From: Flavobacteriales bacterium
GTDB taxonomy: Bacteria; Bacteroidota; Bacteroidia; Flavobacteriales_F; PHOS-HE28
Assembly: GCA_016713875.1 (NCBI GenBank)
Contig: JADJOI010000003.1
Span: forward strand, 2,666,001-2,730,000
Length of the DNA stretch: 64,000 nucleotides
Direction of reading: 5' to 3'
Within the stretch, counting starts at the first letter, position 1. Each line of letters opens with the position of its first letter. The notes beneath the pieces were generated by a model. That model saw only the letters and a list, made by a program, of their open reading frames with translations, was not told the origin of the DNA and did no database searches. The position numbers were made by a program, and so were the translations under genes. Of the stretch, positions 52,050 through 60,977 are shown in pieces.

Positions 52050-54691
52050 GCTACTGTTCCCGTGACATACTCACCATCAACAATCGGCGGGTGCTGCGAT
52101 GATGGAAACGACAGCGCAAGACCGATCAAGTCGCAAGCTGCTGCTGAGTTGGGCTCGTCAAATAGCGGCCTACGATTTCCTTCAGCCGATGTGAGGTTGT
52201 ATCCCGAATGCTTGCTTATCGGATAGAGTAGAAGAAGACCGTCAGAAGAAGGCCGCATAGACCGGGCAGCGACATTGATGCCGATCGAACTTGCACGTGC
52301 GGCTTCTTCTGCCTGTGTTATCTGTTCAAGTGTAAGCCCAAGAAGCTCTTCCCGTGGCTCGGTAACTACACCTATTGAGTACAAGTCGCTCTTGAGCCGA
52401 GTTCTGGATATCTGGTTAATGGGCTTTCCCAATCCCCAATCCACCACTCCCAAAGTGTTCTCGAGCCGCTGCCTTCCTTGGATGGAAACCGTCCAATGTG
52501 TCAGCTCGCTTCTTTCCAGTTGTCGTTCGATGTAAGCCGCCAACAACGTAGTGGAAATGGAACGCGCCATCCCATCTACACGGAAGCGACGAATGAAGTC
52601 AATAAGCGCGTCACACGACACACGTCTACTGTCGCTCCAGAGAGGACCTTCCGCAGCCCACTTGCTGGGTTTTCCGGCCTCATGCAGGAACTCTCTTACC
52701 AAGGCCAGGTTGTCCTCAGAAAGCGACCTCAGATCCTGGGGACGATTGAAAGGAAAGCGGACCGTCTGGACGACTTCGGCCGCGTAAGTCTGGGAAATTG
52801 TAACAGCGGTGCTGTGCCGCTGCTTGGCGCGACTTGTCACAAGCATTGCCGGATGGCTTCTAATCCTCATGCCCAACTCAAGCGGAGTGAGCCGCTGCCT
52901 CTCGTAGATGGCGATGTCCTCTCTCAACTGATGTTCAACAGCAGCAAGATCATGGAACCAGCTGCTCAGCTCAGGGGTCGTGTGAATTCTCGTGAGATCC
53001 GCATAGCCGCTGCGGTATCCGAACCATCTACCCATCTGCATGAGCGTGTCATACATGTTGGTGGTTCGTGCGAAGTAGCTCGTGAGTAGTCCCTCCAAGG
53101 TCAGCCCTCGGGCAAGCTTGTTGCCTCCAACAGCAATGGCCTTCAATGTTGGGTCGGCAACGTAGTCGAGTACATCCCCGCGCTCGCTATTCACCTCTCG
53201 CACCCGCGTATCTGGATCCAGCACATTCAGAAAAGCAGTGACATGCTCAATGAGCGATTCAAATGGGGTGTCTTCCGCGCCGTTGATCGCGCGGGTCACT
53301 GGCTGGAATTCAGCTTCCCAACGGCGCTTGAACTGCGGAAGGATATGGCTGCGTTGATACCTCCATTCATTTCGTAGTTCGCGGAGGTAATTTCTTACCT
53401 GCTCGGCAAGTATCCGATGGTCATCTCTCAGATGGCTGGTGTGTATCAGCATCGTTGCGGCCTTCTCACCGGCACCACGCTGTCTTCGTGCCGCGCCCGC
53501 CAAAACGAAGTTCATCATCGCATCCGCCAATGACGATGGGAATTGACCGGCATCAAGAGCTGGAATGTCCTGGTCTGGGATCATTCGAACAACATCGAGG
53601 CCGGCCTTTTCACTTTCAGTTGCACTATCGAAGCGACCGAAGAACTCCTCAACTCCAAAGTAGCCAGGCCGCTTCTGCAAGGCAATAAAGAAGTCCTTTG
53701 GATACAGATCAGCACCGTAGTCCGGATGTGCGACGTTGTCGTGCGGGATCAGGATATTGGCAAACGGGGTTGCCGTGTATGCCACGTAACTCTTCCGCGA
53801 GAACTGGTTGAGCACTTGGCGGATGAGCTTATTGATCGTTGTGGGATCCTCATACTCGTCATCCGCACCTGGCGGCTGACTAAGCCTATCACCCCTGGTA
53901 TCAACACTGGCATTGTCCGCTTCATCATCGATGAGCAACAATGGCAATTCCTGGTGCACTGAAGTTGGGGCCGTCCCGAGCCACCTCAATATTTTCCGAA
54001 GCACAGGGCCATTCTTCTTAACGACTAAGAGCACCGGCTGGGAGCCCTGCAGTGCGGCTGCTGAAGCACGCCCCGGGTCGAAATCACCTTCCAAGTCTTC
54101 GCTTGTGAACTCATGCCAATGCTTCCCCATCGGCGGGAAGGGTACGGCACCCGAGCGATTGTCGGGGTAGCCGACAAGCTCTCGTTTCAACCGGATCTGC
54201 GTTTGCCTACGAAGACCTTTGTCCAATCCGGAGAGGACGATCACCAAACGATAGCCCACGTCCACCGCCTTGGCAATGAGCGCTGTGAAATTTGCTGTCT
54301 TACCGCTTTGCACGTAGCCAAGGACAAGACCTCGGATGTCAAACTCCGGCTCTGTTGGATTGCCCAGTTGTGGCAGTATCCGGTCGGTCTCCTCATCCAA
54401 GCCCGAGACAGCCGCAGAAGTCCAATCGGTCATTAGCAGGTGCGACCGAAGCGTGGTCCAGTAGTACCAATTGCTTCTCTCGGCGGTATTCAGCCATTCC
54501 CCACGGTTGAGGTCTGCGGAGATCATCGGGGCTGACCGCAGGTAGCGCACGCGTTCGCTTGCCAATTGCTCCGTCACGAACTGTCGCAGCGCCTCTGGGA
54601 TGGCGGGATTGGACAACACTTGGTCCTCGGGCATCCCGGTATCTATCATCACCCTGGCGATCCGGAGCGCGTTGGTTTCCTCGGTGGTCAT
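52031..54691 (-). CDS. Z1-domain superfamily II helicase-like protein
   Basis: An 886-residue ATPase. Walker A is GYVQSGKTANFTALIAKA, the DEAD-like box LLLIDDEADNASVDTRGD, and later motifs are YVAYTATPFANILIPHD, AVGGNKLARGLTLEGLLTSYF in pieces, and the Z1 signature MQMGRWFGYRSGYADLTRI. Z1 proteins occur in restriction-type operons, where they are thought to translocate on DNA and drive cleavage. It starts 3 bases after the MORC-type gene, so translation is probably coupled. Confidence 0.9.
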   Translation of the reverse strand: MTTEETNALRIARVMIDTGMPEDQVLSNPAIPEALRQFVTEQLASERVRYLRSAPMISADLNRGEWLNTAERSNWYYWTTLRSHLLMTDWTSAAVSGLDEETDRILPQLGNPTEPEFDIRGLVLGYVQSGKTANFTALIAKAVDVGYRLVIVLSGLDKGLRRQTQIRLKRELVGYPDNRSGAVPFPPMGKHWHEFTSEDLEGDFDPGRASAAALQGSQPVLLVVKKNGPVLRKILRWLGTAPTSVHQELPLLLIDDEADNASVDTRGDRLSQPPGADDEYEDPTTINKLIRQVLNQFSRKSYVAYTATPFANILIPHDNVAHPDYGADLYPKDFFIALQKRPGYFGVEEFFGRFDSATESEKAGLDVVRMIPDQDIPALDAGQFPSSLADAMMNFVLAGAARRQRGAGEKAATMLIHTSHLRDDHRILAEQVRNYLRELRNEWRYQRSHILPQFKRRWEAEFQPVTRAINGAEDTPFESLIEHVTAFLNVLDPDTRVREVNSERGDVLDYVADPTLKAIAVGGNKLARGLTLEGLLTSYFARTTNMYDTLMQMGRWFGYRSGYADLTRIHTTPELSSWFHDLAAVEHQLREDIAIYERQRLTPLELGMRIRSHPAMLVTSRAKQRHSTAVTISQTYAAEVVQTVRFPFNRPQDLRSLSEDNLALVREFLHEAGKPSKWAAEGPLWSDSRRVSCDALIDFIRRFRVDGMARSISTTLLAAYIERQLERSELTHWTVSIQGRQRLENTLGVVDWGLGKPINQISRTRLKSDLYSIGVVTEPREELLGLTLEQITQAEEAARASSIGINVAARSMRPSSDGLLLLYPISKHSGYNLTSAEGNRRPLFDEPNSAAACDLIGLALSFPSSQHPPIVDGEYVTGTVAWRAAE

Positions 54692-54694
54692 AGG

Positions 54695-55996
54695 TCAGGT
54701 CTTCTTACGCAGTCTGGCGAACACCTCCTTCAACAGTAGCTGCTCACGTTTGCTCGCAACTGATAACAGCTTCTCAAAGGCTTCGTCTAAGGTGAACAGC
54801 CTCTCGATGTTGTTGGCAGCATTGGACTTTGACTTTCCGTTCTGTTCCGGAGCCGGAACATCAGACTTAGGCGATGGCATCGGCTTGCCACCAGGTTTGG
54901 TACCACCGCCTTTGCGGTATTCAGTATCAGCTGCCCGCAACACAGGAGCCAGTGCCTTGACAAGGTCGCCACGGATCGATGCGGGCAGCTGCACCCTCAT
55001 CTTCGCTACATTGATCTTGAATGCTTCATCAAGCTTGGGATCGAACCGGAGCGCAATCCGCGCAAGCTTGGAGTGCTCATCCAGTGTACGAAGGTCCGAC
55101 CAACCGCCGCTCTGAATAAGCCGATCGGACCGATAGATATAGAATCCCTGTTGCCTGTTCCACTTGTTCGGTCCAGAAGCGCGTTCGTGGGCATCGGTGC
55201 TGCTGAACCGGTGTTGATGGGGAAGAACGTATGGATCAAAGATGACCTTACCGGTTGCATCATTGTACTCCACCGGTATCGAACAGCGATCCAGGCGCTG
55301 CGTCTTTTCCTTTCTACAAAACGGATCCCACGGCTCCAGAGGGTTTCCATTCAGAGATATGCGAACTCTGGGCTTGGCGGCCTCGCCCGATAGAAATCGA
55401 TGAAACACCATGGATAGGTGAGTTTCGATCTCGCTGCACATCTGCGCCAGTTGCTTTCTGGCTGACTCACCATACGGATGTTTGTACCCAAGTATTCTGT
55501 CAAGCTCATCCCATCTTACGACAGTTCGGAAGCCCTCCTTGAACTTGTCCTTGGTTGTCCAAGGCAACTCGCTCTGTGCTATTGGCAGTATTTCCCAACG
55601 ATTGGTCTTCCCAATATGCGCAAGGTCCCAACTATAGCTGGTAATCGACCCTGCTCCTTTCGTCTGGCTGCTGACAGTGAGTCTCCGGCATTGGCTCATG
55701 GAGGCTGTCTTCATGCCCAAACCGAACTTCCCCAAATCATCCTCTGAGTAGTCCCGCTCAGAACCATATCTCATGGCCTCCTTTAATATCGCCGGGCTCA
55801 TTCCCGAACCGTTGTCGGCGATCGAGACCCAGGAACTGTCACCATCCCATTCGGCTTGGATGTCGACCTGATTGGCACCGGCTTCGATGCAGTTATCCAC
55901 CAAGTCCGCCACAGCCGTGGCAAACTCGTAGCCCATGTCGCGCAGGGAGCCTATGAGCCGCCGTGCCGAGGGAATTGATTGTTCTGGTTTCGACAT
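54695..55996 (-). CDS. GHKL ATPase of the MORC/MutL type
   Basis: A 433-residue protein with a GHKL ATP-binding fold: AVADLVDNCIEAGANQVDI (N box), SIADNGSGMSPAILKEAM (G1) and LGKFGLGMKTASMSQCRRL (G2). The rest resembles prokaryotic MORC homologues found in restriction-modification operons (WDSFCRK-like region, then a charged C-terminal helix ending FARLRKKT). It probably clamps on DNA in an ATP-dependent way and works with the Z1 helicase and nuclease. Confidence 0.87.
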   Translation of the reverse strand: MSKPEQSIPSARRLIGSLRDMGYEFATAVADLVDNCIEAGANQVDIQAEWDGDSSWVSIADNGSGMSPAILKEAMRYGSERDYSEDDLGKFGLGMKTASMSQCRRLTVSSQTKGAGSITSYSWDLAHIGKTNRWEILPIAQSELPWTTKDKFKEGFRTVVRWDELDRILGYKHPYGESARKQLAQMCSEIETHLSMVFHRFLSGEAAKPRVRISLNGNPLEPWDPFCRKEKTQRLDRCSIPVEYNDATGKVIFDPYVLPHQHRFSSTDAHERASGPNKWNRQQGFYIYRSDRLIQSGGWSDLRTLDEHSKLARIALRFDPKLDEAFKINVAKMRVQLPASIRGDLVKALAPVLRAADTEYRKGGGTKPGGKPMPSPKSDVPAPEQNGKSKSNAANNIERLFTLDEAFEKLLSVASKREQLLLKEVFARLRKKT

Positions 55997-56047
55997 GACT
56001 ATGGATCACCGGTGTGGGGGCTAGGCCACGTCGAAACTGACGGCGGC

Positions 56048-57298
56048 CTACTTCTTCGACAACATCTTGCTGATTGCCGAAGCTATACTTTGAGCCATTA
56101 GTGGCGGCACCGCATTGCCTACTTGCTTGAAGGCTGCAGTTCTTGGATTCGACTCCTTGATGCCCTCGAAGTAGTAGTCGTCGGGGAAGGATTGAATGCG
56201 TGCTGCTTCGCGCACGGAGAGTGACCTGTTCTGCGATTCGTCGGGATGGATGTAGTGGTGCCCATCACGGTTGATGTGGGCCACTACCGTGTGTGCATAC
56301 TCCTCGTTCGCCGCCACGACCTTGAACCTGTCAAGGAAGCTCGAGGTGTTCTTGTGAGTGCGCAGTGATACCGGCAGGTCCGTGTATCGCAGCCGCTCCT
56401 TCCCCTTATTCCAGCGGTCAACAGCGATCTTGTAAATGGTCCTGTCTTGCTTCGTGTGTGGCCGGGCAAAATGCAGGGTCACAACATCAAGCCCGTTCCT
56501 TATTGCTGACCGCTTCAGGTACTCAGTGGTTTCGGTGGCGTACCGTCCTGCTTTGATGGAGCCTTGTCCGGGCAGGATGGCCGGCAGATCGCTCAGCAGC
56601 TGCTCGACCCGATACGGCGAATTGCGTTGCTCGAAAGTCGGCATGCCTTCGATGCCAAGGTCCTTCCGCCAGCCGATGATGAGAATACGCCTGCGATTCT
56701 GAAGTACCCCGAATTCGCGTGCATTCAACGTGTCGTGCTCGAGACTGTAGCCTATCCGCTTGAAATTGGCTTTCATGTCCCTCAAGTACTTGCCACCCTC
56801 AGCCGATTCCAGTCCCAACACATTCTCAAAGACGAAGACCCTGGGTTGGTACTTCTTCAAGAACTGTCCGTAGTACTTGTAGAGGTAGTTCCGCTTGTCA
56901 CCACGCATGCCATTCGCATCGCGTGCCCGTCCAACAACGGAATAGGCCTGGCAGGGTGGTCTACCAACGATGGCATCGACAGCGGCGCCCTTGTTCAGAG
57001 CATCGATTGACTTGAAGATACGCTTGATCGACTTGTCATCGATCATTTCATTGATCACCGAGGCAAGCAGCTGTGGCGGAACAGATGCGTACAGCCGATT
57101 GCGATCAATGTCGCCACGCAAGTAGGCCTCATACAACGAGGTCTTCCTGTTGGCTTTGAGGTGGTGGTAGGCTATTCGCGTCCGTAGGGTATTGCACGCG
57201 GCTCGATCCATTTCCACATGCGCCACCGGCGTGAATCCTGCACGAACGAACCCCTCCGACAAGCCGCCGGCACCAGCGAAGAGGTCTATGAAGCGCAT
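56048..57298 (-). CDS. dcm: DNA (cytosine-5-)methyltransferase
   Basis: A 416-residue C5 methylase and the first gene of the defence operon. Motif I is DLFAGAGGLSEGFVRAGF, motif IV GRPPCQAYSVVG with the catalytic Cys, motif VI FENVLG, motif VIII QNRRRILIIG and motif X QVGNAVPPLMAQS. The target recognition region is between motifs VIII and IX and cannot be matched to a sequence by eye. It protects host DNA from the downstream nuclease; Vsr at the end of the operon fits a 5-methylcytosine product. Confidence 0.94.
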   Translation of the reverse strand: MRFIDLFAGAGGLSEGFVRAGFTPVAHVEMDRAACNTLRTRIAYHHLKANRKTSLYEAYLRGDIDRNRLYASVPPQLLASVINEMIDDKSIKRIFKSIDALNKGAAVDAIVGRPPCQAYSVVGRARDANGMRGDKRNYLYKYYGQFLKKYQPRVFVFENVLGLESAEGGKYLRDMKANFKRIGYSLEHDTLNAREFGVLQNRRRILIIGWRKDLGIEGMPTFEQRNSPYRVEQLLSDLPAILPGQGSIKAGRYATETTEYLKRSAIRNGLDVVTLHFARPHTKQDRTIYKIAVDRWNKGKERLRYTDLPVSLRTHKNTSSFLDRFKVVAANEEYAHTVVAHINRDGHHYIHPDESQNRSLSVREAARIQSFPDDYYFEGIKESNPRTAAFKQVGNAVPPLMAQSIASAISKMLSKK

Positions 57299-57401
57299 GG
57301 TCGCGAAGTTCTCAACTTCTCCTATCGAAGTCGGCCGCTGGTGATCAGGAGTTTTCCACCTTCAATACGAGCGTTACTAGACTGGTCGAGTTCTCGTCCC
57401 C

Positions 57402-57824
57402 CTACTCTGTCATGGGTGTAGAAACCAACCCTGTGCTGTCACCCATTCGAGCCATGATCCCGGCCTTGCAAGCTTCGTAGCAGTAGAGTTCGTCATCTTC
57501 CAACCTCCCCGCGTCAAACCGTCGCCAAGCCTCTTCTGCCAGCGGTGCAAGTACCAAGGGCCAACCACTGCGCACATAGTATGGCGCAATCAAGCGTGGC
57601 TCGATCAAACGGAACCGGTCGGGGCCATCATCCTCGTAGCTGATCTCCTCGCCGTGAAAGGTGGCCTCATCCGGGTTCAACCCACCATACAGGTAAGAGA
57701 TCGCGTGCCATGCCTTCATGAACTCATCCAACGGCATGTCCGCGAGCGGCCGGTCCAGTGCAGGAATGAGCCATTGCAGTGCTTCCCGCTCGTCGCTTGG
57801 AATGAAGATGATCGAGGTCTCCAT
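57402..57824 (-). CDS. Hypothetical protein upstream of the defence operon
   Basis: A 140-residue acidic, probably soluble protein (METSIIFIPSDEREALQWLI ... DRPLADMPLDEFMKAWHAIS). There is no signal peptide, membrane helix or recognised domain. The ATG at 57824 was chosen because upstream in-frame codons (to 57926) are basic and unlike the rest. It lies 104 bases upstream of dcm on the same strand. I do not recognise the family. Confidence 0.55.
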   Translation of the reverse strand: METSIIFIPSDEREALQWLIPALDRPLADMPLDEFMKAWHAISYLYGGLNPDEATFHGEEISYEDDGPDRFRLIEPRLIAPYYVRSGWPLVLAPLAEEAWRRFDAGRLEDDELYCYEACKAGIMARMGDSTGLVSTPMTE

Positions 57825-58041
57825 GGTTGACGGCTTTTCTGTCGGTGTCCGTTGCACATAATAGGCACATGACGGCCGGGTCCAACTTCTGTTGACAATG
57901 ATCTCCCAACCCCTTCCCCATCGCAAAGCCGTATGCTCGAGCGCCTCTTCGGTTCTTCCAACAGCGCAACTCCGATTCCCGATTCGTGGACCGGGACTGG
58001 CCGGGGCAAGATGCTCGTGGTCATCCCCCTATGCACGGCGC

Positions 58042-58128
58042 TCACCTCCTGATCACGGTGCGCTTGAAAGCCTCACTGTAGCGCGATTCGGACTTGCGGT
58101 TCTTGTTGTGCATGAACTTGCCTTTCAT
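58042..58128 (-). pseudogene. IS3-type transposase orfA, N-terminal fragment
   Basis: Twenty-eight codons read MKGKFMHNKNRKSESRYSEA then FKRTVIRR and stop. RYSEAFKxxVIxE is the typical beginning of an IS3-family orfA; the rest is missing. It is the only recognisable content of the 380-base gap 57825-58206. Confidence 0.4.
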
Positions 58129-58206
58129 GGCTCACGCTATTGCGTAAACCCATTTCAGGACGGGTCAGAGCCAGGCCAGCCCCGACCGGCAACCCGCACC
58201 TGGCCC

Positions 58207-59979
58207 TTACTCCGTCTTCACGACCTTCTTGCTTCTCGTCCCGTCCTTGAACAGGGCATCAACGAAATACAGCCCGGCGGGGTAAGCGGACAGGTCGATG
58301 GTGGTGAGCGATCGGCCGGGCGCCGAGACGATCAGCGCACCCAGCGCGTTGCGGACATGGATCCTATCAGGCGCGATCGCGCTATGGACCTGGATCATGC
58401 CCTCGCTCGGATTGGGCGAGATGATCATGTCGGCAGCAACGGTACTTTCTTCGATAGCTGTGCTGAGGCCGCAGCCATCGATCGAGAACGCGGCAGCCGT
58501 TGTGGACTGCACGGTGGTCATCCCATCATCGATGGTGAACCGCAGGTAGCAATCGTTCGATGAGACCGCAGGGATCTGCCATTGGTGGGTTCCCGAATTG
58601 GGTGCGTCGGACACGATGCTGGTGAACGGACCGAAGGGGCCCGCTATGGAGAGTTCGATATCGACCGTCGCCGTTCCCGGGGAAGGGACCATGCTGGTCC
58701 AATGGATGAATTCGGCGGATCCGGGAACAAAGCACTGCCCTCCGTTGGGATCGACCGGTGCGATGGACAGCTGGGTCGCTGGTGTGGATTGCAGGTAAAC
58801 GCGCAGCCGGTTCCCTCCGCCTGGGCTCGCCCAATAGACGATGTCCGAGTAGCCGTTGTGGTCAAGGTCGGCCACCTTCAAGACATAGCCGGTCGTTTCC
58901 GGGATGGGGAGCGTTGCGGCCTGCATCCAGCTACCTGCGCCATCGCCCTCATAAATGGTGATCAGGTTGCTCTTGTACGTCACCACATCAACATGGCCAT
59001 CCTGGCCCATGTCGCCCAACGCGACCAGAAGTCCGCTCTGCGAGGTGGTTGGAAGGCCCGTGGAGATGTTCACCCATGAACTGGTGGACGGGTCATAGGA
59101 GTAAACACGAACGTACTGGCCCAGCGTGATGGCGATATCATCAGCGCCGTCGTGGTTCACATCGGCCACGGCCATCTCGAAATTGAAATCGCCCCATGCG
59201 CCGGAGTAGGGCAGGCCATTCTGCATGGGGGCGAAAGCACCGCTCCCGGTGTTCCTCCAGACCTGGTATGGCTGGGTATTGAAGGCGGTATTGTTCACGA
59301 TGAAGTCGGGCCTGCCATCGCCATCGAAGTCCCCGAAGAGCAGGTCCTCACTTGAATTGTCGAAGCCGGCAGCGGATCCCCCCAACGATGTCCAGGTACC
59401 ATTCCCGTTGTTCTTGTAGATCCAAGAGCCATCGCAGCAGCCGAAGGAGTTCGCCCCCAGATCGAGCAGCCCGTCGTTGTCCACGTCCGCCAGGTCACAC
59501 CCGAACAAGCCCCAACTCTGTCCCTGCTCCGCCAGACCGTCGTCCCATGGTGTCCAGTTCGATCCTGTTCCATCCCCGAGCACCACTTCCAGGAACTGAT
59601 CGCCGAAGTCGGTGGTGCCATAGGCGTGGTGAACACCATAGGCCACATCCATGTCCCCGTCATTGTTCACATCTCCTAGGGCCACACCTCCGTAGCCATG
59701 CACGCCCGACATGGTCTTGGTCCAGGCCGTGCCGTTGCCATTGTTCTTGAACACCATGATGCCCATCTCGTTGGCAACGACACCTCCCCAATGGTCGCCG
59801 ACGGAGATGATGTCCACGTCACCATCCGCATCAATATCACCCAGGGCAAAGACGGTGTTCCCGCTCTCATACACGTCCGCCAGCCCGGTGAGCACCTGTG
59901 TATAGGTGTATTGGGCCTTGGAATGGGCCGCGGCCATCGTGATCGCGATGAACAGGAGTGCTGATGCCTTCATGGTCAT
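58207..59979 (-). CDS. Secreted FG-GAP/VCBS repeat protein with sorting-type C-terminus
   Basis: A 590-residue exported protein (signal peptide ending HSKAQ). Six to seven FG-GAP-like calcium loops are visible, such as LGDIDADGDVDIISVGD, LGDVNNDGDMDVAYG, FGDFDGDGRPDFIVN and VADLDHNGYSDIVYW, forming a beta-propeller. The C-terminal 90 residues (ISPNPSEGMIQVHSA ... HVRNALGALIVSAPG ... PAGLYFVDALFKDGTRSKKVVK) are a clear sorting-type domain. The ATG at 59979 overlaps the stop of a HicB-like fragment; a second ATG at 59973 is equally possible. The function is unknown. Confidence 0.8.
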   Translation of the reverse strand: MTMKASALLFIAITMAAAHSKAQYTYTQVLTGLADVYESGNTVFALGDIDADGDVDIISVGDHWGGVVANEMGIMVFKNNGNGTAWTKTMSGVHGYGGVALGDVNNDGDMDVAYGVHHAYGTTDFGDQFLEVVLGDGTGSNWTPWDDGLAEQGQSWGLFGCDLADVDNDGLLDLGANSFGCCDGSWIYKNNGNGTWTSLGGSAAGFDNSSEDLLFGDFDGDGRPDFIVNNTAFNTQPYQVWRNTGSGAFAPMQNGLPYSGAWGDFNFEMAVADVNHDGADDIAITLGQYVRVYSYDPSTSSWVNISTGLPTTSQSGLLVALGDMGQDGHVDVVTYKSNLITIYEGDGAGSWMQAATLPIPETTGYVLKVADLDHNGYSDIVYWASPGGGNRLRVYLQSTPATQLSIAPVDPNGGQCFVPGSAEFIHWTSMVPSPGTATVDIELSIAGPFGPFTSIVSDAPNSGTHQWQIPAVSSNDCYLRFTIDDGMTTVQSTTAAAFSIDGCGLSTAIEESTVAADMIISPNPSEGMIQVHSAIAPDRIHVRNALGALIVSAPGRSLTTIDLSAYPAGLYFVDALFKDGTRSKKVVKTE

Positions 59980-60149
59980 GGGATCAGTAGGATTTCGTGC
60001 AATGTATCGAGGTCATCGCCGTCCGTGGAGATGGAATGATCCAGGGCCATGGCTTCGAAGCCACCCTCCGGCGCTCCATCAACCATGAAGATGGTCTCTT
60101 TCACGCGCTTGGCATTGCTTACCAGAAGTAGTGTAGAGTGCTCCGAAGC
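59976..60149 (-). pseudogene. HicB-like antitoxin fragment
   Basis: The minus strand reads KRVKETIFMVDGAPEGGFEA then MALDHSISTDGDDLDTLHEI before TGA. The EAPEGGYxAxALGHSIxTxGDTLxxL pattern is that of HicB-like small proteins. The usual C-terminal half is missing and no good start codon precedes the match (the first in-frame ATG is at 60086), so it is probably a remnant. Its stop overlaps the FG-GAP gene start. Confidence 0.4.
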
Positions 60150-60198
60150 TACATGAACGGCTCTAACACGCTCCGTGCTTCAGGCCGTCGCAGATTCT

Positions 60199-60260
60199 TC
60201 TCCTCCCAACTCCGCCTTGGTCTGTCCGCTGCCCGCGAGGGCTTGCGAAGCGATCGCGGC
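60199..60260 (+). repeat. Direct repeat, left of the PaeR7I-type cassette
   Basis: Shares a core of 28 identical bases (60228-60255) with 62804-62831; over 60217-60259 only 3 of 43 bases differ. It lies 10 bases past the stop of the restriction gene. A matching TCCTCCCA word lies just upstream in both copies. Confidence 0.8.
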
Positions 60261-60269
60261 CGGCCTTCC

Positions 60270-60977
60270 TCACGCCAACACCTCCCCAACCCGTCCCGGT
60301 ATCGCCGCATCGAACTTGGCCCAACTCAGATCGGCATCCGGTTCGCGCACACCGTTCACGCCTTGCAACGGGTTCACTACGGCGTACCACGCGGCGTTGT
60401 AGAGGCGCTTCATGAGCAGGCGGCGCAACCAGATGGAGGCGCGTTGTTGGTAAGTGGCGCCCACAAACGCATCGTCCACAGGGAAGTGTGGTTGCTTGAG
60501 GCTCTTGCCGCCGCCGCGCGACTTGTCATCATCCTGCATGAAGAAGACGAAGCCCAACCAGGGCGGCCGCGTGCCGATGAGGCCTTGCTCCGCCGCTTCG
60601 AGCAGATCCGTCGCGTTGCCGAGGGATTCCTCGGTGCGGTTGTTCATGTTGTTGCCGTAGCTGCCCAGGATGCTCTTGAACTCCACGGCCGCTACGAGCA
60701 CGCCTTGGTGTACCACCACCACATCCCACTTCTTCTGCGGGCGGTAGAAGCCGGGGATCTGCAGGTTGCCACCACCACAATGCACGCTCTCGGGCGGCAT
60801 ACCCGCATCGATGAAGATCCCGCGCACCAGTTCGGAGAGCGGATCGAGATGACGACCGGAGGTGACACCTGCACGCAAGCCCAGGTCCTTGTTGCCGCCT
60901 TCGCGGGCCTTCTTCTCAGCTTTGGAGCGCAGTTTCCACAGCGCCAGCACTTCCTTGCGCGGATCCTTCTTCATCAC
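60270..60977 (-). CDS. PaeR7I/XhoI-type restriction endonuclease
   Basis: A 235-residue type II restriction enzyme. The family body is evident in VTSGRHLDPLSELVRGIFID, LQIPGFYRPQKKWDVVVVHQ, the catalytic VLVAAVEFKSILG (ExK) and NNMNNRTEESLGNATDLLEA. PaeR7I and XhoI cut CTCGAG; whether this enzyme shares that site is inference from family only. Its ATG overlaps the stop of the methylase gene by 4 bases. Confidence 0.9.
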   Translation of the reverse strand: MMKKDPRKEVLALWKLRSKAEKKAREGGNKDLGLRAGVTSGRHLDPLSELVRGIFIDAGMPPESVHCGGGNLQIPGFYRPQKKWDVVVVHQGVLVAAVEFKSILGSYGNNMNNRTEESLGNATDLLEAAEQGLIGTRPPWLGFVFFMQDDDKSRGGGKSLKQPHFPVDDAFVGATYQQRASIWLRRLLMKRLYNAAWYAVVNPLQGVNGVREPDADLSWAKFDAAIPGRVGEVLA

